A DNA stretch of 64,000 nt from Lysobacteraceae bacterium (GTDB lineage Bacteria > Pseudomonadota > Gammaproteobacteria > Xanthomonadales > Rhodanobacteraceae): positions 1 through 64,000 of the forward strand of contig JAGWIC010000002.1 of NCBI GenBank assembly GCA_028866435.1. Direction: 5' to 3'. This document shows positions 7,929-15,918 of this stretch, piece after piece. The notes below the pieces were generated by a model that had not been told where the DNA came from, searched no databases, and worked only from the letters and a program-made list of their open reading frames with translations. The position numbers were made by a program, and so were the translations under genes. Positions within the stretch are counted from its first letter, which is position 1. Each line of letters starts with the position of its first letter.

Positions 7929-9273
7929 ACGCCAGGCTCCCGGTAGCGCGCAGGAAGTGGTCGACGAACTCGAACGGGCGCAGGCGCACTGGACGGGCAT
8001 CGACACCCTGCTGCGACGACTGATCACCCGTTTGACCTATGCCGCCGAAGGACATGCGGCGGCGCTGGACCGCACCCTGGGCAGGATCCGCTCGCGGATG
8101 AGGGAGTCGTCCGACGAGGAACTGATCGAGCAATTGCTGCACGAGCTGACCGAGGCCGTGCGCTGCCTCGACGACGCCCCCGTCGCCAGCAAGGCCCCCG
8201 CCACGCCAGCGCCAGAGGCGCCGACGGCGACGGCCGACGACGCCCGTGCGGTGCTGCTGGCGGTACTGGACCGGCTGCAGCCGGATGAGGTTCTGCTCGC
8301 CCAGCTCGGCACGCTGCGCGCCGACATCGCCGCGGCCGCCGAGCCCGCGGCGCTGGCACGGCAGGCCGAAGCGTTGGCGGTCGCCGTCAACCGGCACGTC
8401 CGGCAACTGGCCGAACAGCGGGACGCGGCGGAGACTCTGCTCAACCATGTGACCGAGCAGCTGCTGGAACTGACCCGCTACCTGAGCACGGAAAACGTCG
8501 AGCAGCGCGAAGGCAGCGGCTCCCGCCAGCAGCTCGACCAGCATCTGATCAAGGAGATCGACGCGCTTGGCACGCAGATGCAACAAGCCAGCGACCTGCG
8601 CACCCTGCAGGCGGAGGTCGAGTCCCGCATTGGCGCCATCAGCGCCCATATGAAGGCGTTTCGCGAGCGCGAGGAGGCGCGCGAACGCGACTGGCAGGCG
8701 CGCGCCGAGCTGATGAACAAACGGATCCGCGAGTTGGAGAGCGCCGCCCACACCATGGAGGCAAGCCTGAGCCAGACGCAGCAACAGGCGTCGACCGACC
8801 TGCTGACCGGCATCGCCAACCGCATGGTCTACGAACAACACATCGCGCTGGTCTGCGACCGTGTCCGCGACGAGGCGGCCGAATCCTGCCTGCTGGTGCT
8901 GGACATCGACCATTTCAAGCAGATCAACGACCGCTTCGGCCACGCCGCGGGCGATCGCGCGCTGCGCATCGTGAGCGACCAGCTGAAGGCGCGATTGCGT
9001 GCCGACGACCTGATCGCCCGCTATGGCGGCGAGGAATTCACGGTGGTGCTGTCCGCCACCAACGGCGAAGCCGGGCTGCGCGTGGCCGAGACGTTGCGCA
9101 CATGCATCGAGACCCTGAGCTTCCGCGGCCAGCAGCAACCGGTGAGCATCACCCTGTCATGCGGAGTCACCCAGTTGCGCCCGGATGACGACCCGCAACG
9201 CGCGTTCGAACGGGCCGACCGGGCGCTGTACCAGGCCAAGCGCAGCGGCCGCAACCGTTGCGCGATGCTGTGA
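7921..9273 (+). CDS. GGDEF diguanylate cyclase with N-terminal helical region
   Basis: This 450-residue protein begins inside the 3' end of dusB. The first 280 residues are alanine-, leucine- and glutamate-rich and predicted helical, with coiled-coil character near residues 200-285, and have no obvious membrane segment. The C-terminal GGDEF domain (about 290-445) contains STDLLTGIANR, LDIDHFKQINDRFGH and an intact GGEEF active site. An RxxD motif (RADD) precedes it by five residues, which in the family is the inhibitory c-di-GMP site. It should be an active, feedback-inhibited cytoplasmic cyclase. The input sensed by the helical region is unknown. A TACCAT box inside the dusB tail at about 7886 may be its own promoter. 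Confidence 0.88.
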   Translation: MNRRQAPGSAQEVVDELERAQAHWTGIDTLLRRLITRLTYAAEGHAAALDRTLGRIRSRMRESSDEELIEQLLHELTEAVRCLDDAPVASKAPATPAPEAPTATADDARAVLLAVLDRLQPDEVLLAQLGTLRADIAAAAEPAALARQAEALAVAVNRHVRQLAEQRDAAETLLNHVTEQLLELTRYLSTENVEQREGSGSRQQLDQHLIKEIDALGTQMQQASDLRTLQAEVESRIGAISAHMKAFREREEARERDWQARAELMNKRIRELESAAHTMEASLSQTQQQASTDLLTGIANRMVYEQHIALVCDRVRDEAAESCLLVLDIDHFKQINDRFGHAAGDRALRIVSDQLKARLRADDLIARYGGEEFTVVLSATNGEAGLRVAETLRTCIETLSFRGQQQPVSITLSCGVTQLRPDDDPQRAFERADRALYQAKRSGRNRCAML

Positions 9274-9412
9274 GCGCACGGTGCGCGGCCTTCCAGACGG
9301 CTGAACGCCAACCGCCACGCAGCCAGGCCGTTCGCTGCAAACCCCGGCGAGCCGTTGTATGATTCGGCCCCTCAATCAATCTCTTTATCCGAAAAGAAGG
9401 ATATATACGCCG

Positions 9413-10609
9413 ATGAGCAGCCACCTCTTCACCTCCGAATCGGTCTCCGAGGGCCATCCGGACAAGGTCGCCGACCAGATCTCCGACGCCGTGCTGGACG
9501 CTATCCTCGCACAGGATCCGCGTGCTCGCGTGGCCTGCGAGACAATGGTCAAGACCGGCGTGGCGATTGTCGCGGGCGAAGTCACCACCAGCGCCTGGAT
9601 CGACCTGGAGGCGCTCACCCGCAAGGTCATCGTCGACATCGGCTACAACTCCAGCGAAGTCGGCTTCGACGGTGAGACCTGCGGCGTGCTGAACCTGATC
9701 GGCAAGCAGTCGCCGGACATCAACCAGGGCGTGGACCGCAAGAACCCCGAAGACCAGGGCGCCGGCGACCAGGGCCTGATGTTCGGCTACGCCACCAACG
9801 AGACCAAGGATTTCATGCCGGCGGCGATCTACTACTCGCACCGCCTGGTCGAACAGCAGGCCAAGGTGCGCAAGGCGAAGAAGTCGCCGCTGCCATGGCT
9901 GCGCCCGGACGCCAAGAGCCAGGTCACCCTGCGCTACGAGGACGACAAGGCGGTGGCGATCGATGCCGTGGTGCTGTCGACCCAGCACGATGCGGACATC
10001 AAGCAGAAAGACCTGGTTGAGGCGGTGCGCGAGTACATCCTCAAGCCGGTGCTGCCGGCCAAGCTGCTGCACAAGGGCACCAAGTTCCACATCAACCCGA
10101 CCGGCAAGTTCGTCATCGGCGGACCGGTGGGCGACTGCGGCCTGACCGGCCGCAAGATCATCGTCGACACCTACGGCGGCTGGGCCCGCCATGGCGGCGG
10201 CGCGTTCTCCGGCAAGGACCCGTCCAAGGTCGATCGCTCCGCCGCCTACGCCGCACGCTACGTGGCCAAGAACATCGTCGCCGCCGGCATCGCCGACCGT
10301 TGCGAGGTGCAGGTCAGCTACGCGATCGGTGTGGCCCACCCCACCTCGATCTCGGTGACCACGTTCGGTACCGGCAAGATCGGCGACGACAAGATCGAGA
10401 AGCTGATCCGCAAGCACTTCGACCTGCGCCCGTACGGCATCATCAAGATGCTCGACCTGATCCACCCGATGTACCAGCAGACCGCCAGCTACGGCCACTT
10501 CGGCCGCACGCCCCACCAGATGAAGGCGGCCGACGGCAGCACGTTCACCGCGTTCTCGTGGGAGCAGACCGATCGCGCCGAAGTGCTGCGCAAGGATGCC
10601 AAGCTGTAA
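9413..10609 (+). CDS. metK: S-adenosylmethionine synthetase
   Basis: The product is 398 residues, starting [20 protein letters not shown] at 9413. An AGAAGGA ribosome site lies about twelve bases upstream, and the longer ORF-track start at 9359 is not conserved. Substrate and metal motifs are intact: [40 protein letters not shown] and [19 protein letters not shown]. The enzyme makes SAM from methionine and ATP in the cytoplasm, feeding the methyl cycle completed by ahcY and metF about 10 kb downstream. A TATGAT box lies at 9357-9362. A small hairpin (TATCC/GGATA) could mask the ribosome site, but I recognise no SAM riboswitch here. A strong terminator follows. Confidence 0.97.
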   Translation: MSSHLFTSESVSEGHPDKVADQISDAVLDAILAQDPRARVACETMVKTGVAIVAGEVTTSAWIDLEALTRKVIVDIGYNSSEVGFDGETCGVLNLIGKQSPDINQGVDRKNPEDQGAGDQGLMFGYATNETKDFMPAAIYYSHRLVEQQAKVRKAKKSPLPWLRPDAKSQVTLRYEDDKAVAIDAVVLSTQHDADIKQKDLVEAVREYILKPVLPAKLLHKGTKFHINPTGKFVIGGPVGDCGLTGRKIIVDTYGGWARHGGGAFSGKDPSKVDRSAAYAARYVAKNIVAAGIADRCEVQVSYAIGVAHPTSISVTTFGTGKIGDDKIEKLIRKHFDLRPYGIIKMLDLIHPMYQQTASYGHFGRTPHQMKAADGSTFTAFSWEQTDRAEVLRKDAKL

Positions 10610-10641
10610 CTACGCATCCGTGCGCGGATGCCGCGCAGCAG

Positions 10642-10676
10642 ACGTAAACGGGCCGCCTCGAGCGGCCCGTTTACGT
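10642..10676. terminator. Bidirectional rho-independent terminator between metK and methyltransferase
   Basis: A perfect 15-bp stem, ACGTAAACGGGCCGC paired with its complement, surrounds a five-base loop. T-rich and A-rich flanks lie on both sides. It sits between the convergent metK and the reverse-strand methyltransferase, so it can end transcripts from both. Confidence 0.85.
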
Positions 10677-10703
10677 TTCAGGCCAAGCTGCGGCGCTCAG
10701 TGG

Positions 10704-11327
10704 TCAGGCATCCTGGCGGGACCGCACCGGCGGTTTGCGCGCCACCAGATCGATCAGCGCCGACATGCCCTTGTGCCCGGCGCCTTCGTGGATCTCGGCG
10801 TCGTACGCCAGCAACTGCTCGATCTGCATGGCGCCAAATGCCCCGCGCAGCAGCGCTTCGGTGTACAGGTTCTCCACCGCCGATGGACCGCCCGTGCCGT
10901 AGTCGAGCTGTTCGGGACGGTAGCCTTCCAGCAACAGCAGGCCACCGGGCTTGAGCGCCGACTGCATGCCGGCAAACAGCCGCGCGCGCAACGCCGGGTC
11001 GGCGAACTGGATGAAGATCGCGGCAATCACGTCGAAACGATCGACACCGAAATCCCAGTGCGCCAGGTCGGCCAACTCCTGCCGCAGGGTCACCCCACGC
11101 TCGGCCGCCCACTGCTGGCCCTTGGCCAGCCCCACCGGCGAGGCATCCACCGCCAGCACGTCGAGCCCCTGCTCGGCCAGCCAGACGCCGTTGCGGCCCT
11201 CGCCATCGGCCACCGCCAGCGCAAGGCCATGGCTGGGCAACCGCCCGCGCTGGGCGGCCAGAAACGCGTTGGGTGCGGTGCCAAACAGGAAGCCGTCCGT
11301 GCGGTAACGCTCATCCCAAAGATTCAT
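10704..11327 (-). CDS. Class I SAM-dependent methyltransferase (TehB-like)
   Basis: The start at 11327 is chosen because a GAGG ribosome site precedes it, and the conserved sequence begins MNLWDERYRTDGFLFGTAPN; the track start at 11339 adds four residues. The 207-residue protein has the Rossmann methyltransferase motif I as ALAVADGEGRNGVWLAEQG (approximating D/E-x-G-x-G-x-N), motif II LDVLAVDASPVGL and motif post-III GGLLLLEGYRPEQLDYGTGG. The family resembles TehB and thiol/tellurite methyltransferases, but the substrate cannot be read from the sequence. It is convergent with metK, across a shared terminator, which may be coincidental. The gene upstream on the same strand is the D,D-carboxypeptidase. 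Confidence 0.8.
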   Translation of the reverse strand: MNLWDERYRTDGFLFGTAPNAFLAAQRGRLPSHGLALAVADGEGRNGVWLAEQGLDVLAVDASPVGLAKGQQWAAERGVTLRQELADLAHWDFGVDRFDVIAAIFIQFADPALRARLFAGMQSALKPGGLLLLEGYRPEQLDYGTGGPSAVENLYTEALLRGAFGAMQIEQLLAYDAEIHEGAGHKGMSALIDLVARKPPVRSRQDA

Positions 11328-11406
11328 CGCCTGCCTCATGCTGCAGCATGCGCCGACCTTGCGGCGCGAACACGGGCCACCTCGGCTGGTGCGCCCGCAA
11401 GCGGTT

Positions 11407-12513
11407 TCAGCGGGTCGACGCGACCGCCAACAGGGGCTTCCTGACCGTGCGGCGGGCCAGTTTCACCCGCGTGTGCCGCGACCGATGGGCGAGCTGGCGC
11501 CTCGCCGGACAATGGCCGTGCCGATGCCTGCTGCACGAAGTACGGGCGACGACCCGCTTGCCGCGACGATGGTGATGCGCAGACCGCGGCACCGCTTCAG
11601 CCGCCTCGGCGGTGCCGATCGGCGACAAGGCTGCCAGCACGCGGTGCGCCATCCTGCCGCGGCTGTAGCCACCGCCGGCTTCGGCCACCAGGATCGCCGG
11701 GGTATCGCGGTGATCAAAACCGTCATCAAGCAGGCGCGCCATCAGATGGTCCCGCGCGGCCGCGGTGCGGCCGCCCAGCACCACGGCAAACAGGCGATGG
11801 CCATGGCGGACCGCGGTCGAGGCGAGGTTGAAGCCGGAGGCGTCGGTGAAGCCGGTCTTGAGGCCATCCATGCCCGGATAATGATCCATCAGGTGATTGT
11901 GGCCACGCACCAGCCGGCCGCGGAAGGTGAACTCCCGCGTTGAGAAATAGTGGGAGTACTGGGGAAAGTCGCGGTACAGCGCCATCGCCAGCTTCACCAG
12001 ATCCCGCGCGGTGGTGGTGTTGCGCGGATCGGGCAGGCCCGAAGCGTTGTCGAAATGGGTGCGGCTCATGCCGAGCAGGGCGGCCTGGGCGTTCATCATG
12101 TCGGTGAAGTGGCCCTCGGTGCCGCCCAGCCCCTCCGCCAGCACGGTCGCCGCATCGTTGGCCGACTTGGTGACGATGGCCAGGATGCAGTCGGACACGG
12201 AGATCGTCCCGCCCGGACGCAGGCCGAGCTTGGTCGGCGCCTTGGCAGCGGCCCAGGGCGAGACCGCGAGCGGCTGGTCGATCTTCAGCGTGCCGTCCTT
12301 CAGGCCCTGGAAGGCGAGGTAGAGCGTCATCATCTTGGTCAGCGACGCCGGATAGTTCTGCGCATCGGCATTGACTTCGTTCAATACCTTGCCGCTGGAA
12401 CCGTCGACCACGATCGACGCGTAGCCCGCGTGCGCCACCCCGGCGAAAAAACCCAGACCGCAAAGCAACACCGCCCACATCCTTTTAAGCTGGTCTAGCA
12501 GCGATCGTTGCAT
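11407..12513 (-). CDS. D-alanyl-D-alanine carboxypeptidase (peptidase S11)
   Basis: The 368-residue product starts at the ATG at 12513; the track start at 12531 is a TTG. A signal peptide (LLCGLGFFAGVAHA, cleavage near residue 29) exports it. The penicillin-binding triad is complete: SLTK (Ser57-Lys60), SAN (117-119) and KTG (219-221). Such enzymes trim the terminal D-Ala from peptidoglycan stem peptides. After about residue 305 the sequence becomes a His/Arg-rich, low-complexity tail of some 60 residues. That may be a wall- or membrane-binding tail, or the result of a frame change; the reading frame alone does not prove either. Its ATG overlaps the stop of a 19-codon upstream ORF (TGATG), which suggests translational coupling. 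Confidence 0.88.
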   Translation of the reverse strand: MQRSLLDQLKRMWAVLLCGLGFFAGVAHAGYASIVVDGSSGKVLNEVNADAQNYPASLTKMMTLYLAFQGLKDGTLKIDQPLAVSPWAAAKAPTKLGLRPGGTISVSDCILAIVTKSANDAATVLAEGLGGTEGHFTDMMNAQAALLGMSRTHFDNASGLPDPRNTTTARDLVKLAMALYRDFPQYSHYFSTREFTFRGRLVRGHNHLMDHYPGMDGLKTGFTDASGFNLASTAVRHGHRLFAVVLGGRTAAARDHLMARLLDDGFDHRDTPAILVAEAGGGYSRGRMAHRVLAALSPIGTAEAAEAVPRSAHHHRRGKRVVARTSCSRHRHGHCPARRQLAHRSRHTRVKLARRTVRKPLLAVASTR

Positions 12514-12572
12514 CACGAACCGGATTGCCAATGCCTATTCCTCACGACGGGGGCTGCCACAACGCAAAACAT
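12513..12572 (-). CDS. Putative 19-residue leader peptide upstream of the D,D-carboxypeptidase
   Basis: Reading MFCVVAAPVVRNRHWQSGS then TGA, this short frame ends exactly on the carboxypeptidase start (TGATG, one base shared). A -10-like TATGGT ends seven bases before its ATG, so a transcript beginning there would carry this ORF as a leaderless first cistron. The main gene has no convincing ribosome site of its own, so ribosomes finishing the leader may restart on it. No family is recognised; the call rests on geometry alone. Confidence 0.4.
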   Translation of the reverse strand: MFCVVAAPVVRNRHWQSGS

Positions 12573-12579
12573 GGGCGCG

Positions 12580-12585
12580 ACCATA
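12580..12585 (-). promoter_or_regulatory. -10-like box for leader ORF and D,D-carboxypeptidase
   Basis: TATGGT on the reverse strand is seven bases before the leader ATG at 12572. This spacing matches the leaderless pattern of other genes in the window. Confidence 0.4.
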
Positions 12586-12751
12586 GTGCATGGGCGCAAC
12601 AATATCCATAGATATTCCCTTATCAGCTCATCCCAAACCCATGTTTTACCGAAAGTTAACGAACTAGCCAGCGCCACGGCAAGCGCGGCCGCCGCGGTGG
12701 CGGCCATATCTTGAATGGCCAGGCACGCAGGGGTTTGGAGCGGCCAGCGGC

Positions 12752-12757
12752 TACAAT
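12752..12757 (+). promoter_or_regulatory. -10-like box, leaderless arrangement, uup
   Basis: TACAAT is followed by six bases (GGGCGG) and the uup ATG at 12764. The surrounding GGCTACAATG is nearly identical to the dusB promoter. Confidence 0.5.
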
Positions 12758-12763
12758 GGGCGG

Positions 12764-14647
12764 ATGTCTCTTATCCAACTGCAAAGCGTCGACTTCAGCA
12801 TCGGCGGCCCGCTCCTGCTCGAACATGTCGACCTGTCGATCGAATCGAACGAACGGGTCTGTATCGTCGGCCGCAACGGCGAAGGCAAATCCACCCTGAT
12901 GAAGCTGATCGCCGGTGAGCTGCAGGCCGACGACGGCGAAGTCCGCGTGCAGAGCGGCGTGGTCATCGCGCGCATGGCGCAGGAGGTGCCCCAGGGCACC
13001 GCCGGCAGCGTATTCGACGTGGTGTCCGAGGGGCTGGGCGACCTCGGCCGCCTGCTGGCGCGCTACCACCACCTGCTGCACGAACTGCATACGCAGGCCG
13101 ACTTCGATGCGCTCGGCAACGTGCAGCACGAGATCGAGGCCCAGCACGGCTGGGATCTGGACCGGCGCGTCGGCGAGGTCATCACCAAGCTGGAGCTGCC
13201 GGCCGACACCGATTTCAATGCCCTCTCCGGCGGCATGAAGCGGCGCGTGCTGCTGGCGCAGGCGCTGGTGCGCAAGCCCGACGTGCTGCTGCTGGACGAA
13301 CCGACCAACCACCTCGACATCGAAGCCATCGGCTGGCTCGAAAACTTCCTCAGGCAGTTCGCCGGCAGCCTGATCTTCATCACCCATGACCGCAGCTTCC
13401 TGCGCGCGCTGGCCACCCGCATCGTCGAGATCGATCGTGGCGCCCTGACCGACTGGCCCGGCGACTACGACAACTACCTGCGCCGGCGCGAGGAGCGCCT
13501 GCACGCCGAGTCGCAGGCCAACGCTCTGTTCGACAAGAAGCTGGCGCAGGAAGAGGTGTGGATACGCCAGGGCATCAAGGCCCGGCGCACCCGCAACGAG
13601 GGCCGCGTGCGCGCGTTGAAGGCGCTGCGCAACGAGCGCGCCGAGCGGCGCAACCTCAACGGCAACGTCAAGATGACCGCCGCCAACGCGCAGGCCTCGG
13701 GCAAGAAGGTGATCGACCTGGAGCACGTGCACCAGGCCTACGGCGGCCGCGTGCTGATCGACGACCTCACCACCACGGTGATGCGCGGCGACCGCATCGG
13801 CATCATCGGCCCCAACGGCGCGGGCAAGAGCACCCTGCTGAAGATCATGCTGGGCGAACTCATCCCCCAGCGCGGCAGCGCCACGCTGGGTACCGGCATC
13901 CAGGTGGCCTACTTCGACCAGCACCGTCTGCAGCTCAACGACACCCAGAACGCGCTGGACAACGTGGCCGAGGGCCGCGAGTTCATCGAGCTCAACGGTC
14001 AGCGCAAGCACATCATCGGCTACCTGCAGGATTTCCTGTTCTCGCCCGAGCGCGCCCGCGCGCCGATCACCCGGCTCTCCGGCGGCGAGCGCAACCGGCT
14101 GCTGCTGGCCAAGCTGTTTGCGCAGCCATCCAACCTGCTGGTGATGGACGAGCCCACCAACGACCTCGACGTCGAGACGCTGGAACTGCTGGAAGAGCTG
14201 CTGACCGACTACCAGGGCACCCTGCTGCTGGTCTCGCACGACCGCGCCTTCCTCGACAACGTCGTCTCCAGCACCCTGGTGCTGGAGGGCAACGGCCGCA
14301 TCGGCGAATACGTGGGCGGCTACAGCGACTGGCTGCGGCAGCGTCCGGCCGCCGCAGCCGCGGTTGCCGCGGCGGCGGCCAAGCCGGGCCTCACCCGCAG
14401 CGAGCCGGCGCCCGTGGTCGCCGCGGCGAAGCGCAAGCTGAGCTTCAAGGACCAGCGCGAGCTGGAGCAACTGCCGCTGCGCATCGAGCAGCTCGAGGCC
14501 GCCATCGCGGCCCATGGCGAAGCGATGGCCGAGCCGGCGTTCTTCAAGCAGGACAGCGCCGCGATCACCAGGGCCAACGAGGCGGTCGCGAAGCAGCAGG
14601 CCGAACTGGAGGCCGCCTACGCGCGCTGGTCCGAGCTGGACGGCTGA
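12764..14647 (+). CDS. uup: ABC-F ATPase Uup
   Basis: The 627-residue protein has two soluble ATP-binding cassettes and no membrane domain. Walker A motifs are GRNGEGKST (near residue 36) and GPNGAGKST (near 350), signatures LSGGMKRR and LSGGERNR, and Walker B VLLLDEPTNHLD and LLVMDEPTNDLD. The interdomain linker carries EEVWIRQGIKARRTRNEGRV, typical of Uup, and a C-terminal coiled-coil region (about 560-627) fits the Uup DNA-binding domain. In the family it is linked to transposon excision control and ribosome-associated functions. It appears monocistronic with a leaderless-type promoter. Its stop codon lies directly against the truncated vapC on the other strand. Confidence 0.93.
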   Translation: MSLIQLQSVDFSIGGPLLLEHVDLSIESNERVCIVGRNGEGKSTLMKLIAGELQADDGEVRVQSGVVIARMAQEVPQGTAGSVFDVVSEGLGDLGRLLARYHHLLHELHTQADFDALGNVQHEIEAQHGWDLDRRVGEVITKLELPADTDFNALSGGMKRRVLLAQALVRKPDVLLLDEPTNHLDIEAIGWLENFLRQFAGSLIFITHDRSFLRALATRIVEIDRGALTDWPGDYDNYLRRREERLHAESQANALFDKKLAQEEVWIRQGIKARRTRNEGRVRALKALRNERAERRNLNGNVKMTAANAQASGKKVIDLEHVHQAYGGRVLIDDLTTTVMRGDRIGIIGPNGAGKSTLLKIMLGELIPQRGSATLGTGIQVAYFDQHRLQLNDTQNALDNVAEGREFIELNGQRKHIIGYLQDFLFSPERARAPITRLSGGERNRLLLAKLFAQPSNLLVMDEPTNDLDVETLELLEELLTDYQGTLLLVSHDRAFLDNVVSSTLVLEGNGRIGEYVGGYSDWLRQRPAAAAAVAAAAAKPGLTRSEPAPVVAAAKRKLSFKDQRELEQLPLRIEQLEAAIAAHGEAMAEPAFFKQDSAAITRANEAVAKQQAELEAAYARWSELDG

Positions 14648-14786
14648 CCGGCTGCGCCGCCGCGTGATGCGGATGGACCGGATCGAGCAGGGCCAGCAGC
14701 ACATTGACATCCAGCAGCCAGGTCGTCTCCGGCGCGGGCCCGGGCGCGCGCGCCTCGCGCACGCCCGTCCTGGCCTTGCGGCTCAC
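14648..14786 (-). pseudogene. Truncated VapC-type PIN-domain toxin
   Basis: A GTG at 14786 overlaps the antitoxin stop by four bases (GTGA), the usual vapB-vapC junction. The frame then reads TTWLLDVNVLLALLDPVHPHHAAA, a clear PIN-domain start including the first metal-binding Asp. Similarity is lost where the frame meets the end of uup on the other strand, and the remaining residues look random. A functional VapC needs about 130 residues with three or four acidic residues; only the first is left. This is a 3'-deleted toxin stump. Confidence 0.7.
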
Positions 14787-15022
14787 GGCGCCCACGGCGC
14801 TTCGTCACGCAGCGCGTTGATCTGCTCCAGGGTCGACGGCCGGGCGTCCTGGCGCACCGGCATCAGGCGAATCCCGTTGCGGAATTGCGGCGCCGCGGCG
14901 GCCGGCGCCAAGCCCTTGCGCGCCAGTTCCGACACCACCTCGCCCAGGGTGCGGCCCTGCTGCGCCGCCAGGGCGCGCGCAGCGGCGAGTACGTCTTCGT
15001 CCAGTTGCAGGGTGGTACGCAT
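14783..15022 (-). CDS. VapB-type antitoxin (ribbon-helix-helix)
   Basis: The start at 15022 gives MRTTLQLDEDVLAAARALAA, a classic ribbon-helix-helix N-terminus; the track start at 15073 is upstream of the conserved part. The 79-residue protein has the DNA-binding strand and two helices in the first 50 residues. The C-terminal part (FRNGIRLMPVRQDARPSTLEQINALRDE) is the usual toxin-binding tail. The cognate vapC downstream is truncated, so this is an orphan antitoxin. It may still repress its own promoter, and the family can bind other VapC toxins. Confidence 0.8.
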   Translation of the reverse strand: MRTTLQLDEDVLAAARALAAQQGRTLGEVVSELARKGLAPAAAAPQFRNGIRLMPVRQDARPSTLEQINALRDEAPWAP

Positions 15023-15221
15023 GTTCGATGCTCCGATCGGCAAGGCGATGCCGTCATCGACATCAAGCATCACGCATCACCGGTCAAGCCGGCACCTGCG
15101 GCCCGTCCCGAGCCAAGGGCAGCCACAGGCTGGCCAAGGCGCCCCTGGCATCGTCGCGCGCGTGCAGGCTGACGCCGGGCCATCGCCCTTCGCCTCGGGG
15201 CAGCGGCTCGCTGCGCGTCTA

Positions 15222-15842
15222 TCAATGCGCCGCGCGCGTACGGCCCAGCCCGGCTTGCATGATGCGGTCGGTCCAGGCGATGCCGATGGCCGAGGCGATG
15301 AACACCACGTGGATGATGGTCTGCCACATCACGCCCTGCGGGGTCAGCGTGGAGCAGCGCTGTGCCGCGCCCTCAAGCGCCTGGACCATGCCGGCCAGCA
15401 TCTCGGGGGTGCAGTAGGGCTGGCCACCGAGCGAACCGGCCTCGATGAACGTCTTCAGCAGGTGGATCGAGGAAATGCCGATGATTGCCATCGCCAGCTT
15501 CACCTTCAGCACCGAGGCATTGACGTGGCTGAGCCACTCCGGCTGATCCGGGTGATCCTCCAGCCCCAGCCGCGAGACGAAGGTCTCGTAGCCGCCGACG
15601 GTCACCATGATCAACAGGTTCGAGATCATCACCACGTCGATCAGGCCGAGCACGATCAGCATGATCTCCTGCTCGCCCAGCCGCGGCGCCTCGTGGATCA
15701 GGTGCCAGAGCTCCTTGCCGAACAGGAATACGTAGACGCACTGCGCCACGATGAGGCCGAGGTAGAGAGGCAGCTGCAGCCAGCGCGAGCCGAAGATGAA
15801 GTAGGCGAGCGGATTGGGTCTCAGGGGTTTGCGATCTGGCAT
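15222..15842 (-). CDS. yqhA: YqhA/TIGR00645 family inner-membrane protein (UPF0114)
   Basis: This 206-residue protein has about four transmembrane segments: LYLGLIVAQCVYVFLFG, IMLIVLGLIDVVMISNLLIMV, LKVKLAMAIIGISSIHLLKTF and the C-terminal IIHVVFIASAIGIAWTDRIM. The VGGYETFVSRL motif after the second segment is characteristic of UPF0114. The function of the family is unknown. It lies downstream of ppc on the same strand with a 76-base gap, so co-transcription is possible. The roughly 200 bases between it and vapB hold nothing I recognise. Confidence 0.88.
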   Translation of the reverse strand: MPDRKPLRPNPLAYFIFGSRWLQLPLYLGLIVAQCVYVFLFGKELWHLIHEAPRLGEQEIMLIVLGLIDVVMISNLLIMVTVGGYETFVSRLGLEDHPDQPEWLSHVNASVLKVKLAMAIIGISSIHLLKTFIEAGSLGGQPYCTPEMLAGMVQALEGAAQRCSTLTPQGVMWQTIIHVVFIASAIGIAWTDRIMQAGLGRTRAAH

Positions 15843-15918
15843 GGCGGCAAGTCTGCGATGGAAGGCCGCAGCCTACCGAGCCGGCATCGACATGCCAAGC
15901 CGCAGGGTCGACGGCGCG

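Noticed and set aside
5388-8027. 879-residue minus-strand ORF
   Set aside because: It is a shadow of nupG and dusB; the composition (His, Arg, Asp repeats) is that of an antisense frame.
9359-9412. SAM-responsive riboswitch upstream of metK
   Set aside because: Only a small TATCC/GGATA hairpin is present; no known SAM aptamer consensus could be matched.
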